A stretch of 64,000 nucleotides of DNA. Origin: Diabrotica undecimpunctata (lineage: Eukaryota > Arthropoda > Insecta > Coleoptera > Chrysomelidae). The stretch is from positions 4,588,001-4,652,000 of the forward strand of contig NC_092806.1 in assembly GCF_040954645.1 (NCBI RefSeq). The letters run 5' to 3'. Below, piece by piece: positions 23,117 through 34,690 of the stretch. The position numbers and the translations under genes were made by a program. The first letter of the stretch is position 1. Every line of letters begins with the position of its first letter. Under the pieces are notes generated by a model that was given only the letters and a program-made list of their open reading frames with translations, was not told where the DNA came from and did no database searches.

Positions 23117-23255
23117 GATAAAATAAAACGTTTTATTTTATCTAAAGAATTAAACTTTATTTTGCAAATAGGCAAAGAATTAAACTTTATTTTGCAAATA
23201 GATAAAATAAAACGTTTTATTTTATCTAAAGAATTAAACTTTATTTTGCAAATAG
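23117..23255. repeat. Compound array of palindromes and 28-bp repeats
   Basis: A perfect 26-bp palindrome (core taaaacgtttta) occurs at 23117-23142 and 23201-23226. A 28-bp unit (aaagaattaaactttatttt, then gcaaatag) occurs at 23144-23171, 23174-23201 and 23228-23255. Order: palindrome, unit, unit, palindrome, unit. All copies are identical, so the array is young. It lies in the 5' flank of Sailor copy 1. Confidence 0.9.
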
Positions 23256-23259
23256 GTAG

Positions 23260-24240
23260 GTAACCCTCACAACTATTGTATTCTATTCTGCTCCAACCTT
23301 TATACCTGGTGGTCATACTCAATTTAAAATTGTTTTCCTATATACTTCTGTAAACTTGTTGACAAATATCTGTTTTTCATTGAGTCACCCGTATCAACAG
23401 TTTAGGGATTTGCATACATAATTTATTGTTTTATTACTCTCTCATACATAAAAATACACTATAGTATATAGACATTTTGGCTTTGATTCTTGGTGGTTAT
23501 ACATAAGGCTAAATGCTAAATTTGTCAAAACTTCTCGTCGGGTCTCTGTGAAATTTGGAATGTTACAATTGTAAGTAACAAACGAATTTATTGCTGTAAC
23601 ATTTAAAAGGCTGTACAAAACAACCATAGGCCATCTTCTATTATAACGTGCCACATCATATTGTGTGCATAATTTATTATTAATAATATGGTTTCCGGTT
23701 TTCCAGTTACAGGATCAACGTCGTCCCCATGGTGCATAGTGGAATATAACAACGTTTTTGTTTTTGTTTTTTTGGGTATTTCCTACATCTCCCACGGGAC
23801 GATCCAGATATATAAGTTTAAAGCAGAGCGTCTTTATCCGTAAATCTCAAATGTTTTTAACTAGAATGTTATGGCATCGATATTTACAATGCAAAAATTA
23901 CTCGTATTATTTGAGGTATACGTTTGACCGCGTCTTATCTAAGTGCATCAGTGTAAGTTAGTCAGACGTTTGATAGCTTTTTCATCTGCCTAACTAGTAT
24001 AAAAAGGTTTTAGTACAATTACCAATCTGTTTACAAAAAAAATGGATGGCAAAAAGTTAAACCTCTACAATAATATGAAGCCACGAATTGAACAATTAGT
24101 ATCAGAGCATCAGGTTCATACCTCTCATTAGCTAACAACACGTATTAATTTATCTTTTTAAGTATTTTCAATAAAATGTAAATGAAACTTGTATGTTTAT
24201 ATATGCAATTAAAAAAAGGATTTTAGAACTGTAAAATGTT
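23260..24240. other. No gene recognised
   Basis: AT-rich. The short frames at 23442-23654 and 23758-23961 have no domain I recognise. Confidence 0.35.
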
Positions 24241-24261
24241 AACAAAAACATTAATTTTGTA

Positions 24262-24690
24262 TGGGTTAAAGCACATATTGGTATCGAACATAACGAGTAT
24301 GTGGATATGCTGGCAAAAAAAGTGTAAAAACTGGTTTGACCGATAAACTACCTGTAAGTTTTTGTGATGCAGTAGTTTATATTAGAATGAAATATCTCAA
24401 TATTTGGAACGAATGTTGGTCACAACATACTTATACCAACCCTTCTAGATACTGCAGTATACAAAATAAAATACCGAATAAAACGTGGTTCCAGCCATAT
24501 AATTATTTAAGAAAATATATCACAACTGTAACACGTCTTAGATTTGGCCACGCCTGTTATCCCACACATCTACATAAAATTCATGTTCTCGAAAATGATC
24601 TTTGTCAAAATTGTGGCAAAAAAGGTGATCTAGATCATATTTTTTTCGAATGCCAAAAATATAAGGATGAAACAGATCAATTTATTCAAC
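24262..24690 (+). pseudogene. I-like LINE RNase H and C-terminal zinc motif
   Basis: The frame begins VWVKAHIGIEHNEYVDMLAKK, the C-terminal RNase H motif with His and Asp intact. After a stop at ~24327 and a shift it continues at 24336 with KTWFQPYNYL, TRLRFGH, then CQNCGKKGDLDHIFFEC, a CCHC-type motif at the ORF2 end. The same arrangement (KTWFKQ; CICGELADLQHMLLEC) ends the I-like LINE at 33625-34455, so the two belong to related families. No RT upstream; 5' truncated. Confidence 0.75.
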
Positions 24691-24725
24691 ATTGTTCTGA
24701 AACTATTTTCTTGTGGCATTTTAAA

Positions 24726-24870
24726 TTAATTACTATTTAAATGGGAATAAGCCACAATTAAAGGTTAAAATACGTTTATTGACGTTTCAATTTCCACTTA
24801 GGAAATTGAAACGTCAATAAACGTATTTTAACCTTTAATTGTGGCTTATTCCCATTTAAATAGTAATTAA
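24726..24870. repeat. Perfect 70-bp-arm hairpin of Penelope terminus
   Basis: 24726-24795 and 24801-24870 are exact reverse complements separated by 5 nt (actta). The arm sequence (gggaataagccacaattaaa and onward) is the Penelope pseudo-LTR end also found at 28320-28390, 37045-37120, 38885-38950 and 44085-44150. In single copies the pivot reads atttccacttcggaaat, itself a mini palindrome. Just upstream, 24694-24725 carries the attached terminal extension (ttttcttgtggcattttaaa). Confidence 0.9.
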
Positions 24871-24879
24871 ATTTATTCA

Positions 24880-25380
24880 ATAATTACATGATCTTAATAT
24901 ACAGGCCCCGTTTTAATATCCTTAGTCTCTTAGCTAATGGAAATGAGAGAATTTATAATGCATTAGTAAAATTTCTGTCAAGTACCAAAATAGTCTTGTA
25001 CAGTCGGTTCACAATTTGTTGATAGCTCACTACAAGTTTAACCCTAATTAGAAAACTGAAATACAGAGAGGATAGGTAATACGATATAATAGTAAAAACC
25101 AACCTAAAACTGACGGTTTAAGACGTTTTCGACTAACCCACCTTATATCTGAAGGAATACAATACCTTATAATCCTATTACGGGGGTATTTTGAATGGTT
25201 AGAGATGAACGACCAGTGTCGTAGAGTATATGATTGAAACATTTATTTGAACTAAATAAATATATTTTTTAAATTGTACTTATGTAAATTGTATTTTTTA
25301 ATAAAACTTATTTATTTTATTCAAAAATAAAAAGTTTCTTGCCATTTGTAAAAGATACATTTATTTAATTAAGGAAAAAG
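24880..25380. other. No gene recognised
   Basis: AT-rich sequence, no element ends found. Confidence 0.35.
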
Positions 25381-25383
25381 GCA

Positions 25384-25777
25384 CCAAATGTCGCCTGGCA
25401 AAATTTCCAATGTGTTTTAAATGTATCCATTATTTTCGAATCCGGAGAAAACTAATAAATATTTTTGAAAAATTTAAACGCAGAATGAAAGATTACATTA
25501 TTACTCAGGGCAGAAAGTCCCTGAAAACTTCTACAATGTTTATTTTAATATGTTATGTAACAGGGGTGAAAATAAAAGAGAAAATATAGTATAATTTTTA
25601 ATTGAAAATATTGCATGCAAAAGAAACTTTTTATTTATTCTAAAAAATATTTCATTCTGCCTTTAAATTTTTCAAAAATGCTGTTTATTTTTCTCAGGAT
25701 TTGAAAAAAAAAATGGATATATTTAAAACACATTGAACATTTTGACAGGCGACATTTTGCGCCTTTCCCCTTTAATA
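25384..25777. repeat. Foldback MITE, copy 2
   Basis: Same family as 12226-12612: aaatttaaacgcagaatgaa, gaaagtccctgaaaacttct and the matching inverted half are present, with ends near caaatgtcgcc and ggcgacatttt. The terminal 20 bp have diverged from copy 1 and part of the right arm is deleted. Confidence 0.75.
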
Positions 25778-25828
25778 CCTTACGATTACAACTATTATTA
25801 CTTACCTTATATAATTACGATTAGAAAA

Positions 25829-27060
25829 CTATTCAAATTCAAAATAAATAGGATCAACTTCGGAATCCGAGTCATCTTGGGGGTTAATAATTAGCGGTTG
25901 TGTCTCTACGGTCGCATCAATTATGTTATCAAGATCCCACATTTTTTGTTCTTCTCCTATTACATGCCTTACTGCATCTTTCCAGTTTTGTTCTGTAATA
26001 TGTTGTAAAGACTCGTATAACAATTCACGTACAGCTTGTGTTTTATATAACGTATTTTTTCTAGCCACATAACTTTTCATTTGCCCCCAAATGAGTTCAA
26101 TTGGATTTATTTCGCAGTGGTAGGGTGGAAGTCTAAGGACTGTAATGTTTCGCCTTTCCGCCATTTTGTCAACTACGTATTCCTTGAACTTAGATTTGTG
26201 TTGCCGGGCAATTTTTAGAAGTTCTGCTTTTACCATTCCATCTTCGTAAGGCAGATACTTATTCCGCAGCCAGTCAAGAATATCCTGTTTCTTCCACGCA
26301 GTCGTTGGAAGTCTTTCTACTAGTCGTGAATGATAAGGTGCATTATCTAATACTATAATTGAATTTGGTGGTATGTGTTCAATCATCTGCTCAAAATACT
26401 CTTCGAAAACATCAGCTGTCATCTCCTCGTGTTAGTCTTTTGTGCTTTTGGACTGAAATTCCAACAAACCATGCTTAACAAATCCTTTTTCACTGCCAAT
26501 GTGAGAAATTATTAATCTACTGCCTTTACCAGAAGGTGGGGAGATACCAGTAGACCAACCTTCCATAAAGGCTTGCCTGGAGCTTAATATATTTTTATCT
26601 GACCATTTTTTTTTAGAGTATGACCTGAGTTTACCCACGTTTTATCCTGGTAGAAGATGGGCCTTCCTTCAGCCCGGAATTTTCGTATGGATCTTAGATA
26701 ATTTCTTCTCCAACATATTATCTCCTCCCGGTCAATCAAAAGTGATTTTCGGTCTGATTTCTCCCACCGGAAATTTAATTCTTTTAAAACTTGCCACAAT
26801 TTAGTTCGTCCGATATGAGGCAAATCCGGGTCGTCTCTAACTTTTTGTAAAATTTTGTTTAGGTTTGGTATTTCTTTTTTGAAAAAAAAAATCCATGAAT
26901 TTTCCTTCGAATACCATTTTTGGCAAATTCATCAATTTCAATAGGTTTTTTCCCTCTCTTTAAGTGTTCGTTTGTGTTTGGGTTAGCTATACCGTGTTTT
27001 TTTCTTTCTGATAGGAACCTATATATAGTTGACTCTAAACAAAAAAATTGTTTTCGTTCG
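25829..27060 (-). pseudogene. Sailor-like (DD82E) transposase, copy 2
   Basis: Minus strand. N-terminal helix-turn-helix remnant near 27030-26830 (STIYRFLSERKKHGI). Then LWQVLKELNFRWEKSDRKSL and IFYQDKTWVNSGH, where the usual YLDET is YQDKT. A frameshift near 26600 follows, and a stop at ~26430. The open C-terminal half 26422-25829 (197 residues) has IIVLDNAPYHSRL (D2) and YHCEINPIELIWGQMK (E). I count 82 residues between that D and the catalytic E, the DD82E spacing reported for Sailor elements. TIRs not located. Confidence 0.8.
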
Positions 27061-27064
27061 TAAT

Positions 27065-28280
27065 AACTTCACCCTTTTAAGTTAAGTTTCGAATATAAAC
27101 TGAACAAACGAGGCACGTGGCCAAAGCATACCAATTATATTATTAAAAATCTGGGGAATTCCATCCTAATTATCTTGCAACGAATAGTACCTTCGGATAT
27201 GAATTCCAGGTTTTCTAGTAAAGTGATTGAACGCGAAGATTAGTATTGAAACATCCAAAGAGATAAGGTATTCTTATTTACAAAATTGTTAATGGTTAAA
27301 TTCTTATTTTTATTAATATAATATAATTACATAACATTAGCCGTGAAAGTTTTAATTGTTTTTTTGCTAAATATATTAGTATTAAAATATTATTAATATT
27401 ATATATATAACAGTATTAAAAAATATTATATTATTATTTAATGAATAAACACCTCAGGAACGCCTATGGTTTACGACCGTTTTATGAGGCACATATGTAT
27501 ATGCAAAATTGTGGTGAGCAACTTGGACAGTCCATAGCAAAGCAGCTGTCGGATTGAGTAGATAGCTGCTCAAGAGTTTGAGGTGGAACTCTGAGAACCT
27601 CATCATCGTGTTTGTATGTAAATATAGATAAAAAGGAGACAATACACAAAAAGTGTTTTGAATTATATTATGTGTACCGTTTTTTTGAACACACTGATGA
27701 CGTTGAAAAGATGCTATATTTAACTTGTATCTCATTTTAATTTTAGTTCTTGCAGCATATTATTCAGCTCTTCGTTATTGATATTTTATGGACTTTACGG
27801 TCATAAAATTTATATGTTTAAGGTATTAGTCATGTTTTAACTGGCTGATTGACACCTAGTCTATGCCAATAAAAAAAAAACTTGTATGTTTTTATTTTTG
27901 AATTATTGTCCACATAAAAAATAAAATAATTAAATAAAAGCATCAAATAGGTTTCAATAAGTTTTTTTCTTAGACTTGAGCGCATCAAATAAGTTCAAAA
28001 AGGTATTTCGAATCGGTATATGGTCTGCAGGACAAAAAGGTTTGGGAAACACTGCTCTATAGCAATAAAAACAGAGCGGGGAAACCGGTCGCACGTTTTC
28101 GAAGTAGAAAGTTAGAGTGCCGGAAACACCCGTGGGGCCAATTACAACACGTGACTAATTAAAAGTTAATAATGTTTGATAGTTAGATATTGTACCGGAA
28201 AAAGAAGAAGTTATTAATATATTCTTTAAATAATTTCGCTCGTGAAACGAGATTTTTATAAATAAAATTTAAATTATAAG
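27065..28280. other. No gene recognised
   Basis: AT-rich. Contains a poorly explained GC-richer patch at ~28065-28140 (gagcggggaaaccggtcgca; gccggaaacacccgtggggc). The 93-residue minus frame at 27454-27735 has no domain. Confidence 0.3.
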
Positions 28281-28292
28281 TACATTGTAAAA
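28281..28292. repeat. TSD copy 1 of Penelope-like element
   Basis: tacattgtaaaa, identical to 37122-37133. Confidence 0.8.
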
Positions 28293-28930
28293 CTATTTTC
28301 TTGTGGCATTTTAAATTAATTTATATTTAAATGGGAATAAGCCACAATTAAAGGTTAAAATACGTTTATTGAGGTTTCAATTTCCACTTCGGAAATCGTT
28401 CTCAAAATACAAACATTAGTAAATTAAACAAATTTTGTTTTTTGTTACTTAGTGAAAAAATTCTTCTAATAATTTAATTTTATCTGACTCATCTATATTG
28501 ACAATTCAGACATACATTATACATTTTAAAGTAGACGACTTTAAAAATGATATTGCCAATATTGTTGAGTTGCGTTCCTGGGACGACTTTACTTATAAGA
28601 TAGTTCATTCGATTACATGAAATCAACTTTAACTTGAGAATATCCGTCAGAAAAGATCATAACATGTAATTCGTCTTTAAAAAGACAAATACATGCCATG
28701 ATGACAGTAAAATTCTCCTGTTAGTGATTCCATAGTAAATTATGAGGGAAAAACCAGGAAAAAAAACCTCATAATACTATCCCGACATGGTAAGTATTTG
28801 ATCGTGCATTTAGTTTACCTTCAATAAACACCAAATTCCGATTTTATATGTTTGTTATTTAAAAAACATAAATGATGTATTCTCTATATGTTACTGACTT
28901 ACCAATACTGGTATTTTCCTTTTAATAACT
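28293..28930 (-). repeat. Left (inverted) pseudo-LTR of Penelope-like element
   Basis: Reverse complement of 36515-37121 over about 610 bp with few differences. Shared landmarks include gttgcgttcctgggacgact, gatagttcattcgattacat and tttatatgtttgttatttaa. Its inner end overlaps the position where the ORF begins. Confidence 0.85.
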
Positions 28931-28931
28931 T

Positions 28932-29079
28932 TTGATGTCTATTAAAATTGAACAAAACATAAGCAAAGAGGAACTAAAGTCTATAAGAACTTTAAAAAAT
29001 GACGACTCCATAATCATCCTACCAGCAGACAAGGGGAATGCAACTGTGGTAATGGATAGAATTCAATATGAAAACAAAA
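28932..29079 (+). pseudogene. Penelope RT N-terminal segment
   Basis: Encodes KSIRTLKNDDSIIILPADKG followed by NATVVMDRIQYENK, the conserved start of Penelope-type reverse transcriptase. The frame is cut at the I-like LINE insertion and resumes in the same frame at 34858. Confidence 0.8.
29064..29079. repeat. TSD copy 1 of I-like LINE
   Basis: caatatgaaaacaaaa, identical to 34858-34873. The sequence is part of the Penelope ORF. Confidence 0.9.
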
Positions 29080-29281
29080 GTGTAAATACGAATTTAAAAG
29101 TTCTCTGCATTTTAAAGTTTTATTTCAGATAGTTTTACATATAAACTCAAGTTAAATTACACATTTTAAAGTTCTCTGCGATTTAGGAAGTCCTAAACAC
29201 AGTTACATTCTATTTCTATAGTTTAATACATATACATTAGTACTAGTTTAGTCGTCGAAGCGATCGTCGAAGGCTCCATTT

Positions 29282-30757
29282 ATGGAGTCTTCTAACGGGG
29301 GCGAGCCCCCCGATAAAATGCCAAGGGATCAGGATGCGATGGATGATTGCAGTTATGGTTCCCATGGATTTTCATCCCATCAGCTAGAAAACTCGATAAG
29401 TAGTCTTAATAATATTAATCATTTAAACACCGATAAACAAACTAACTCATTAACTTCTAGTGAGATAGAAAAAAGCAGACCTGTATATTTATATGATAAA
29501 ACTGATGTAGGGCCATTTCACATTTTTATTGAAAACAATGATAAAAATTTTACAGGCAAATTAAATGCAGTTAAGATAGGTGAAATATTATTTACCGTAC
29601 ACCCAGAAATTGATAATTATATTAAAAAAATTGATTCAATTGGACGCAACCGGATTAGAATAACATTTAAAAACTATGCTAGTGCAAATACCTTAATTAC
29701 TTCTAAGTTGCTTATTCAAAAAAATCTAATTGCATATATTCCGAAATTTCAATTATTTAAATTAGGTGTAGTTAGGGATATAGAATCAGATATATCGGAA
29801 GAATATCTTAAAGAAAAAATAAAAGAATTTGATCACCATTGTAAATTCTCGGTGGATTATGTGAAAAGAATAAAGAGAAAAATAGTAACAGATGATAAAG
29901 TAGTTTTTAAACCTACAAAATCGGTAATTGTATCATTCAAATGTCAAAGTATACCAAAATATATCGTAATTAACCATGTTTTACATAATGTAGAAAAATA
30001 CCAACAAAAAGTAATTATTTGCTACAACTGTTATAGGTATGGACACATGAGTAAGCAATGTAAAAGCAACCCTAGATGTCTTAAATGTCATGAGTCTCAT
30101 CCTTCCGATTCTTGTTCTTTATCATCTTTTAATAAAAAATGTCTCTCCTGTGAAGGTGAACACTTCACTAATGAATGGGAGATATGTCCAGAATTCGATC
30201 GCCAAAAAAAAATAAAACATTACATGTCTGAAAACAGCTTGTCTTTCAAAGAAACGCTTAAATTATTTCCTAAAGTAACCTATGCATCGATAACAGCTAA
30301 TAATTCCTCAATAAATTCACATCAAATTCCAATTATGAACGCTCCATCTTTTTCATATTCCTCTTCTCAATTGTCCACATCCCCTTCACCCCCCAATCAG
30401 CTCGCCCACCCTACAGTTTCAAACAGATATACAATAATAAAACCTCCAAAATCCAAACGACACCTCCCTTCCTCGCAAGACCCAATAGCAATAGAACATC
30501 AAAAAATAATAAAGTTAAACCCCATGTTCACCAGACCTGGCGGCATTTTCAATTCATCTTCTTATCAATCTACATTTAATACAGAACAAGGATCCAAAAT
30601 ACATGAATCTCCCAAAGAATTGACAGAACTAATATCAAATATAGTTATAAGTATTATTTCTAATATGAATCACAAAAATTTTGAAATCCCAGAAAAATCA
30701 ATTTTAATAAATTTAATTCAAACAGTTTTAAGTTCTCTCTCATATAATAATGAATAG
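29282..30757 (+). CDS. I-like LINE ORF1 (gag-like RNA-binding protein)
   Basis: Intact 491-residue frame. It likely packages the LINE RNA into a ribonucleoprotein. The N-terminal ~70 residues are acidic and polar. Residues ~75-235 form the RRM/PRE-type region. Three zinc knuckles follow at ~249-310: CYNCYRYGHMSKQC, CLKCHESHPSDSC and CLSCEGEHFTNEWEIC. The C-terminal ~170 residues are Ser/Pro rich, ending in a hydrophobic helix. The stop overlaps the ORF2 start by 8 nt, suggesting reinitiation. No inactivating lesion seen. Confidence 0.85.
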   Translation: MESSNGGEPPDKMPRDQDAMDDCSYGSHGFSSHQLENSISSLNNINHLNTDKQTNSLTSSEIEKSRPVYLYDKTDVGPFHIFIENNDKNFTGKLNAVKIGEILFTVHPEIDNYIKKIDSIGRNRIRITFKNYASANTLITSKLLIQKNLIAYIPKFQLFKLGVVRDIESDISEEYLKEKIKEFDHHCKFSVDYVKRIKRKIVTDDKVVFKPTKSVIVSFKCQSIPKYIVINHVLHNVEKYQQKVIICYNCYRYGHMSKQCKSNPRCLKCHESHPSDSCSLSSFNKKCLSCEGEHFTNEWEICPEFDRQKKIKHYMSENSLSFKETLKLFPKVTYASITANNSSINSHQIPIMNAPSFSYSSSQLSTSPSPPNQLAHPTVSNRYTIIKPPKSKRHLPSSQDPIAIEHQKIIKLNPMFTRPGGIFNSSSYQSTFNTEQGSKIHESPKELTELISNIVISIISNMNHKNFEIPEKSILINLIQTVLSSLSYNNE

Positions 30758-31436
30758 TTTGGTAATTTGTCAATGGAATTGTAGATCAGCTAACTCTAAT
30801 AGAGAAAATCTTCTCCACCTACTAGAAGACCAGAAAGTTGATATCGCATTATTATCAGAAACTAGATTTAAACCAGAAAAGTATATTAACTTTCACGGAT
30901 ATAATATTGTCAGAGACGACCGCTTTTCAGCAACTGTCGGTGGTGGCTCGGCAATTTTAATAAACTCAAATCTGTATTATGAAGAAGTCACCACGAAAGT
31001 CAAATTATTAAACATCAATACAGTAGCCATTAAAATTAAGTTTAAATCATTCACTGTCACATTTATATCGATGTATGTTTCCCCAGGAGAAAAGTTATCG
31101 TTACAACAGTGGAATAATTTCATAACATCTATAGAGAGACCGTTCATAATAGGAGGCGACTTCAATGCTCATCACATTGCCTGGGGCTTGGACAATCATA
31201 CAGATATAAAAGGCAAAATCTTAATGGACTGTATAGATGATAACAATTTGATATACAAAAATGATGGCTCTCCTACTTTCTTTAGGAACTTTTCGAAATC
31301 GGCAATAGATCTGACCATTTGTACTCCTGACTTAAGTCATCTGATCACTTGGAAAACACTTCAAGACCTATTCGGTTCAGACCATGCACCTATAAGGGTC
31401 GAATTAGAGGATCAACCAACTCATATATATATATAA
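30750..31436 (+). pseudogene. I-like LINE ORF2, endonuclease domain
   Basis: 228 residues of an APE-type endonuclease, which nicks target DNA to prime reverse transcription. Motifs: ICQWNCRS at the start, DIALLSETRF (catalytic Glu), GGDFNAHHIAWG (DFN), AIDLTICTPDL and GSDHAPIRVE (SDH). The frame ends at a stop inside an (AT)n run, catatatatatataa, at 31423-31436. Microsatellite slippage probably created that break, since RT resumes directly downstream. Confidence 0.85.
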
Positions 31437-33480
31437 CCCGTATTCACAAAAGTGGAATTTAAAGAAAGCCGACTGGAAATTATATGAACAATTTTCGGAA
31501 GATATCTTCTCTCAATCTAAAGATATAAATTCATATGAAAAATTTTTGCACAATATGAATACAACTGCATCCTACTGCATCCCCAAATTTAAAATAAAAA
31601 AACCAACTTCCAAAGGAAAATACTGGTGGGATTTAGAATGTGAGGAAGCAGTCAGAAGAAGACGGGAAAGTTTTTGTATATTCAAAGATCATCCAAACCA
31701 AGAAAACCTACTTAAGTATAAAAAAGATGATGCCCACGTGAAAAAGATCACTAAACAAGCTAAAAGAAATAGCTGGAGAGATTATGTCAGGTCCTTAAAT
31801 AGGTCGGTCCCTATTAAAGATGTATGGTCAAAAGTTAATAGACTAAAAAATAGAAAAACTAAGAACAAAATCCCTATAATACTACCGGAAGCTTCATGGA
31901 TAGAAGAGTTCCACCAAAATATCACTCCACTGTCTGCAGAATTAGTAATTCCTGACTTACAAGTGAATGCGCAATATGACTATCCAGAACAAATCCGCTT
32001 CTTAATCAAACCATTTTCTGGCACTGAACTTTACTTTTCGTTAAAGAAAAATTCAAATTCAGCACCAGGTGCTGATGAAATCCATTACTCGATGCTATCA
32101 AATCTTTCAAAAATTGGTAAGACTGTGCTTCTGAATATATACAATGAAATTTGGTCACGCCGCATAAAGATTCCTGAGGATTGGCACGTTTATACTATTC
32201 TCCCGATCTTAAAACCCGGAAAATCGTTAAATAATTGTGATTCTTACCGTCCAATAGGACTGGCTTCATGTATACTTAAAACATATGAGAGACTTATTAA
32301 AAACCGTCTGGAATTTTGGTTAGAAAAGAACGACCTATTACCAAAAACTCAGTTTGGTTTTAGAAAAGGTAAATCCACAAAAGAAAGCCTGAGTCACTTA
32401 TTGATAGACATTTATGGTTCCTTTACTTATAACAAAGCAGTTAGTGCTTTGTTTTTAGATATAAAAGGGGCTTATGACAATGTTAATCTCCACATTCTAT
32501 ATGCGAAAATGTTGGAAATAGGAATACCTGAAATTGTAACATGGAATATCATCAATTTGTATGTTAATCGATCAGTACACGTTAGATTAAATGGAGATAA
32601 GTCTAACACACGGTACACATCTTTGGGACTTCCACAAGGTAGCATCTTGAGTCCTCTATTGTATATTCTGTATGCTGCAGATTTAGAAAATAAACTTCCT
32701 CAACATATAAAAATCTTACAGTATGCTGATGATGTTGCAATCTATGTAGAAAATAAATCAATAGATAAATGTAATGAGTACCTTAAATCAGGATTGAATA
32801 TTATAAAAAAATGGGCGACTGATAAGAATTTAACAATCTCGGAGAGTAAATCAACCATTGTTACTTTTACCAGAAAACGATATTCTCCTCCAAACCACCT
32901 ACAATTTGATAATTATAAAATTCATTATAAAACTTCAATAAAATTTCTTGGCGTATTCTTAGACTCAAAATTAAATTGGAAAGAACACAAATTATATATT
33001 GCGAAGAACGGAAAACGCAATGAATATCATCAAGACTGTAAGTGTCAGTAACTGGGGAGCTGACCCAAACATCTCAATATTACTATACAGAAATTTAATG
33101 AGATCGATCCTAGATTACGGATCTACATTTTATGGCTCAGCTGCTCAGCATCAAACGCTGTACTCCAAAAAATCGAAAGTATAAAAAATAAAGCACTTAG
33201 GTTAAGCACTGGTTATCTTCGTAGTACTCCCATATTGGTCATGAAATGTGAGCTTAATGAACCTCCACTTTCATTACGCAGAGAATTCCTAAGTGAGAAA
33301 TTTATAGTTAAAGTGGCAGTTAACAATAAACTGTTGTTGAATAAAATTGTACAACTAACCACTACATACCTAACTCATCATTACTGGGAAAAAAAGAAGC
33401 AGCTTTTAGTTGTGGAAAGTTTTCTCAACGTTTTTAGTTACATTGACGACATACACCAAATGGAAACCTAGTCTCGAAAA
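31437..33480 (+). pseudogene. I-like LINE ORF2, reverse transcriptase
   Basis: Main open part 31546-33051 (501 residues). RT motifs in order: NSAPGADEIHYSML, DSYRPIGLASCILKTYERL, TQFGFRKGKSTKESL, ALFLDIKGAYDNVN (motif A Asp), LGLPQGSILSPLLY, LQYADDVAIYVEN (catalytic YADD) and FLGVFLDSKLNWKEH (thumb). A frameshift near 33040 moves the connection region to 32999-33184 and then 33235-33471. The catalytic residues are all present, so inactivation is by frameshift. Confidence 0.85.
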
Positions 33481-33589
33481 TTAAACTATGAAGATTATTT
33501 ATCTCCATTTAATTGCCATTTAAGTAATATTCTTGCCACAGATTTTCTTACTAAAATAAATCACCTTCAGTATGTACAACATCATTGGG

Positions 33590-34455
33590 GGAGTTATCAA
33601 AAATTATATACAGATGGTTCAAAAATGGACGGCAAAGTTGGATATGCTATATTCTACCCCCAAAAAAGTATAAAGATAAACAACAGATTACCCGACAAAA
33701 TGACAACTTTCACAGCTGAACTCATAGCAGTCAAAGAAGCCTACAAAATATGTATGAATCAAAAAGAACTAAACTATGTTATATTTACAGACTGCCAAAG
33801 CATTGTAAATAAACTGAAATATAATTTACATAATTTTGAAGAAAATTATATCATCAGTGACATCATAGCACTGAATAGTGAAGCTTTGAAATCGGGCAAA
33901 AATATCATATTGTGCTGGATAAAAGCACATATTGGTATAAAAAACAACGAAATAGTAGATGATCTGGCTAAAAAAGCAACAATGAAAGAATCCACTCTGC
34001 AAACCTATCAACTTCCTATGGGTGATTTAATATCTGTAATCAGGTCTCTCAAACGCACAAAATGGCAGGGACACTACAACAATTCAGACAAAGGCAAATT
34101 TTATAAAAGAATCCAACCCACAATTTCCGTCAAGACATGGTTTAAACAAGTTTCCAACAGAGGCTTCATCAAAACTATTTGTAGAATAAGAAGCAATCAT
34201 TGTATGACTCCAGTATACAAAAGAAAAATAGGACTGGCGAATAATAATGAATGTATATGTGGGGAGCTAGCTGATCTACAACATATGCTGTTAGAATGTC
34301 CTTTACATTTTATTGAAATATCAAATTTTTTTACCAAGCTAGTTCAAGTTAATGTTCAATTACCTTCTAATCTAACACATCTTTTAGAGTCAAAGAATCT
34401 AGATGTATATAAAATTTTATATGGTCATATTAATTGCTTAAAATTAAAGCTCTGA
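33590..34455 (+). pseudogene. I-like LINE ORF2, RNase H and C-terminal zinc motif
   Basis: Open from 33625 (276 residues). The DGSKMDGKVGYAIF segment just at the start gives the first RNase H Asp. TAELIAVKEAY gives the Glu, VIFTDCQSIV the second Asp, and WIKAHIGIKNNEIVDDLAKKA the His and last Asp, so the RNase H active site looks complete. The end has CICGELADLQHMLLEC, a CCHC-like motif typical of I-group ORF2 C-termini. It would degrade LINE RNA in the RNA-DNA hybrid. Confidence 0.85.
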
Positions 34456-34479
34456 CAATAGAAAAAATAATAAAGAATA

Positions 34480-34690
34480 AAAAAAATGGAGAACAAAATA
34501 AAAAAAAGTTACTAAGAAGATCTAAACCTCCGAGGTGTCGAATCGGGTTTATGTCTTAGCGTAGTAATAAAAAAAAAATAAATAAAACAAAATAAAGAAA
34601 AAAAAGTAAAAAAAAAGTAAAAAAAAAGTAAAAAAAAAACAAAAAAAAAAAAAAATAAATAAAAAAAAAGATACAAAAAATAAAATAGCA
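34480..34690. repeat. A-rich low-complexity 3' UTR
   Basis: Runs of aaaaaaaagta and aaataaataaaa inside the LINE 3' UTR; an (AC)n tract follows at 34844-34858. Confidence 0.8.

Noticed and set aside
23117..23255. CRISPR array
   Set aside because: The repeats are contiguous or separated by palindromes, not by unique spacers of even length, and the genome is eukaryotic.
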